This document shows, piece after piece, positions 51,058 through 51,582 of a stretch of 51,582 bases of DNA. A model generated the notes under the pieces. It ran no database searches, was not told the DNA's origin, and worked only from the letters and a program-made list of their open reading frames with translations. Within the stretch, counting starts at the first letter, position 1. Each line of letters begins with the position of its first letter. The translations under genes were made by a program, and so were the position numbers. This stretch comes from Desulfotignum sp. (GTDB lineage Bacteria > Desulfobacterota > Desulfobacteria > Desulfobacterales > Desulfobacteraceae): NCBI GenBank assembly GCA_011389575.1, contig JAABUB010000016.1, positions 1 through 51,582 on the forward strand, given 5' to 3'.

Positions 51058-51516
51058 ATGAAAGTCATATTAAAAGAAACCATAGATACCCTGGGCATTG
51101 CAGGCTCGGAATGTGAAGTTGCAGCAGGCTACGGCCGCAACTACCTGCTTCCCCAGGGAAAAGCAATGATTGCCACACCCCAGAACAAACGCATCATGGA
51201 ACAGGCCAGGGCAAAACTCGAACTGCAGATTGCAAAAGAGAAAAAACTGGCTGAGGAAATGGCTGATAAAATCAAGGATGTGGTCTGCAAACTCAAAGCC
51301 AAAGTCCGTGAAGAGATTTATCTTTACGGATCCATCACCACCCACGACATCAAGGAATCCTTGAACAACCAGAACATCTCGGTGGAACGCCGCTCCATTC
51401 TTCTGGCGGAACCCATCAAGGAAACCGGAGAATACAAGGTTCCCATAAGGCTCTACAAGGATGTGGAACCGGAAATAACCGTGGTTGTTGAAGCAGAAAA
51501 AAAACAGGAAAAATAA
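51058..51516 (+). CDS. rplI: 50S ribosomal protein L9
   Basis: The 152-residue protein has the N-terminal L9 domain (MKVILKETIDTLGIAGSECEV, GYGRNYLLPQGKA), a long connecting helix, and a C-terminal domain (LYGSITTHDIKESLN). L9 binds 23S rRNA near the L1 stalk base. GGAGG lies at the correct distance from the ATG at 51058; a longer frame from 51046 would start before it. A hairpin follows. Confidence 0.97.
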   Translation: MKVILKETIDTLGIAGSECEVAAGYGRNYLLPQGKAMIATPQNKRIMEQARAKLELQIAKEKKLAEEMADKIKDVVCKLKAKVREEIYLYGSITTHDIKESLNNQNISVERRSILLAEPIKETGEYKVPIRLYKDVEPEITVVVEAEKKQEK

Positions 51517-51525
51517 CTTCATCTG

Positions 51526-51563
51526 CCTGTGCTGTCCGGTGACCTGGCCGGTGTCAGCACAGG
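51526..51563 (+). terminator. Hairpin behind rplI
   Basis: CCTGTGCTG and CAGCACAGG form a 9-bp stem with a 20-nt loop, followed by TTTACC. The T tract is short, so it may be a weak terminator, or rplI may be co-transcribed with the next gene. Confidence 0.55.
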
Positions 51564-51582
51564 TTTACCAAATTTGGAAAAC

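Noticed and set aside
1-51582. CRISPR array, prophage, insertion sequence or integron
   Set aside because: No regularly spaced repeats, transposase, integrase or phage genes were found.

Overview
The window is chromosomal DNA of a sulfate-reducing deltaproteobacterium of the Desulfobacterales type. The strongest pointer is a complete qrcABCD operon for the quinone reductase complex, next to a system II cytochrome c maturation pair (ccsA, resB). The hisC-cmk-rpsA-sppA order and the CoA-transferase/GNAT fusion fit this. The genus cannot be fixed by reading. No prophage, insertion sequence, CRISPR array or integrase is visible.

Layout. 0.0-4.1 kb (minus): hisC, cmk, rpsA and the start of sppA. 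4.2-13.1 kb: namZ (+), a MamI-like small membrane protein (-), then a tight plus-strand run of plsB, a MurU/AmgK-like fusion, dapB, a DUF1232/J-domain protein and a hydrolase, followed by a two-helix protein. 13.1-18.5 kb (minus): qrcABCD plus a 52-codon membrane protein. 18.6-26.5 kb (minus): ccsA, resB, recD, an arginine-rich protein, a hemerythrin-like protein, a small membrane protein, mpl and hemL. 26.6-28.4 kb (plus): tRNA-Lys, an array of eight stem-loops, an RRM protein and a protein of unknown function. 28.4-36.4 kb: a TetR regulator divergent from the CoA-transferase/GNAT fusion, then rlmD, a hydrolase, cinA and a radical SAM protein. 36.5-41.3 kb (plus): trpEGDCF without trpBA. 41.3-48.8 kb: a LysM protein, a SUMF1-domain protein, a TPR-like protein, ftsB and murJ, rpsT, lptE and leuS. 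49.2 kb to the end (plus): rpsF, rpsR, a DUF2232 protein and rplI.

Themes. Envelope biogenesis is prominent (plsB, murJ, lptE, ftsB, LysM). A peptidoglycan-recycling set is spread over the window: NamZ (releases MurNAc), the MurU/AmgK-like fusion (MurNAc to UDP-MurNAc) and Mpl (re-ligates tripeptide). Energy metabolism is represented by Qrc and its cytochrome maturation genes.

The most novel signal is a structured RNA-like element present twice, at 12.57-12.63 kb on the minus strand and 48.97-49.08 kb on the plus strand. The 28-nt apical loop is conserved at 25 positions, while the long stem differs by compensatory changes. One copy is followed by an intrinsic terminator on its own strand, and the other is preceded by an extended -10 promoter. 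Second is the stem-loop array between tRNA-Lys and the RRM gene. Start sites were adjusted from the longest open frames using Shine-Dalgarno spacing, signal peptides and family N-termini.
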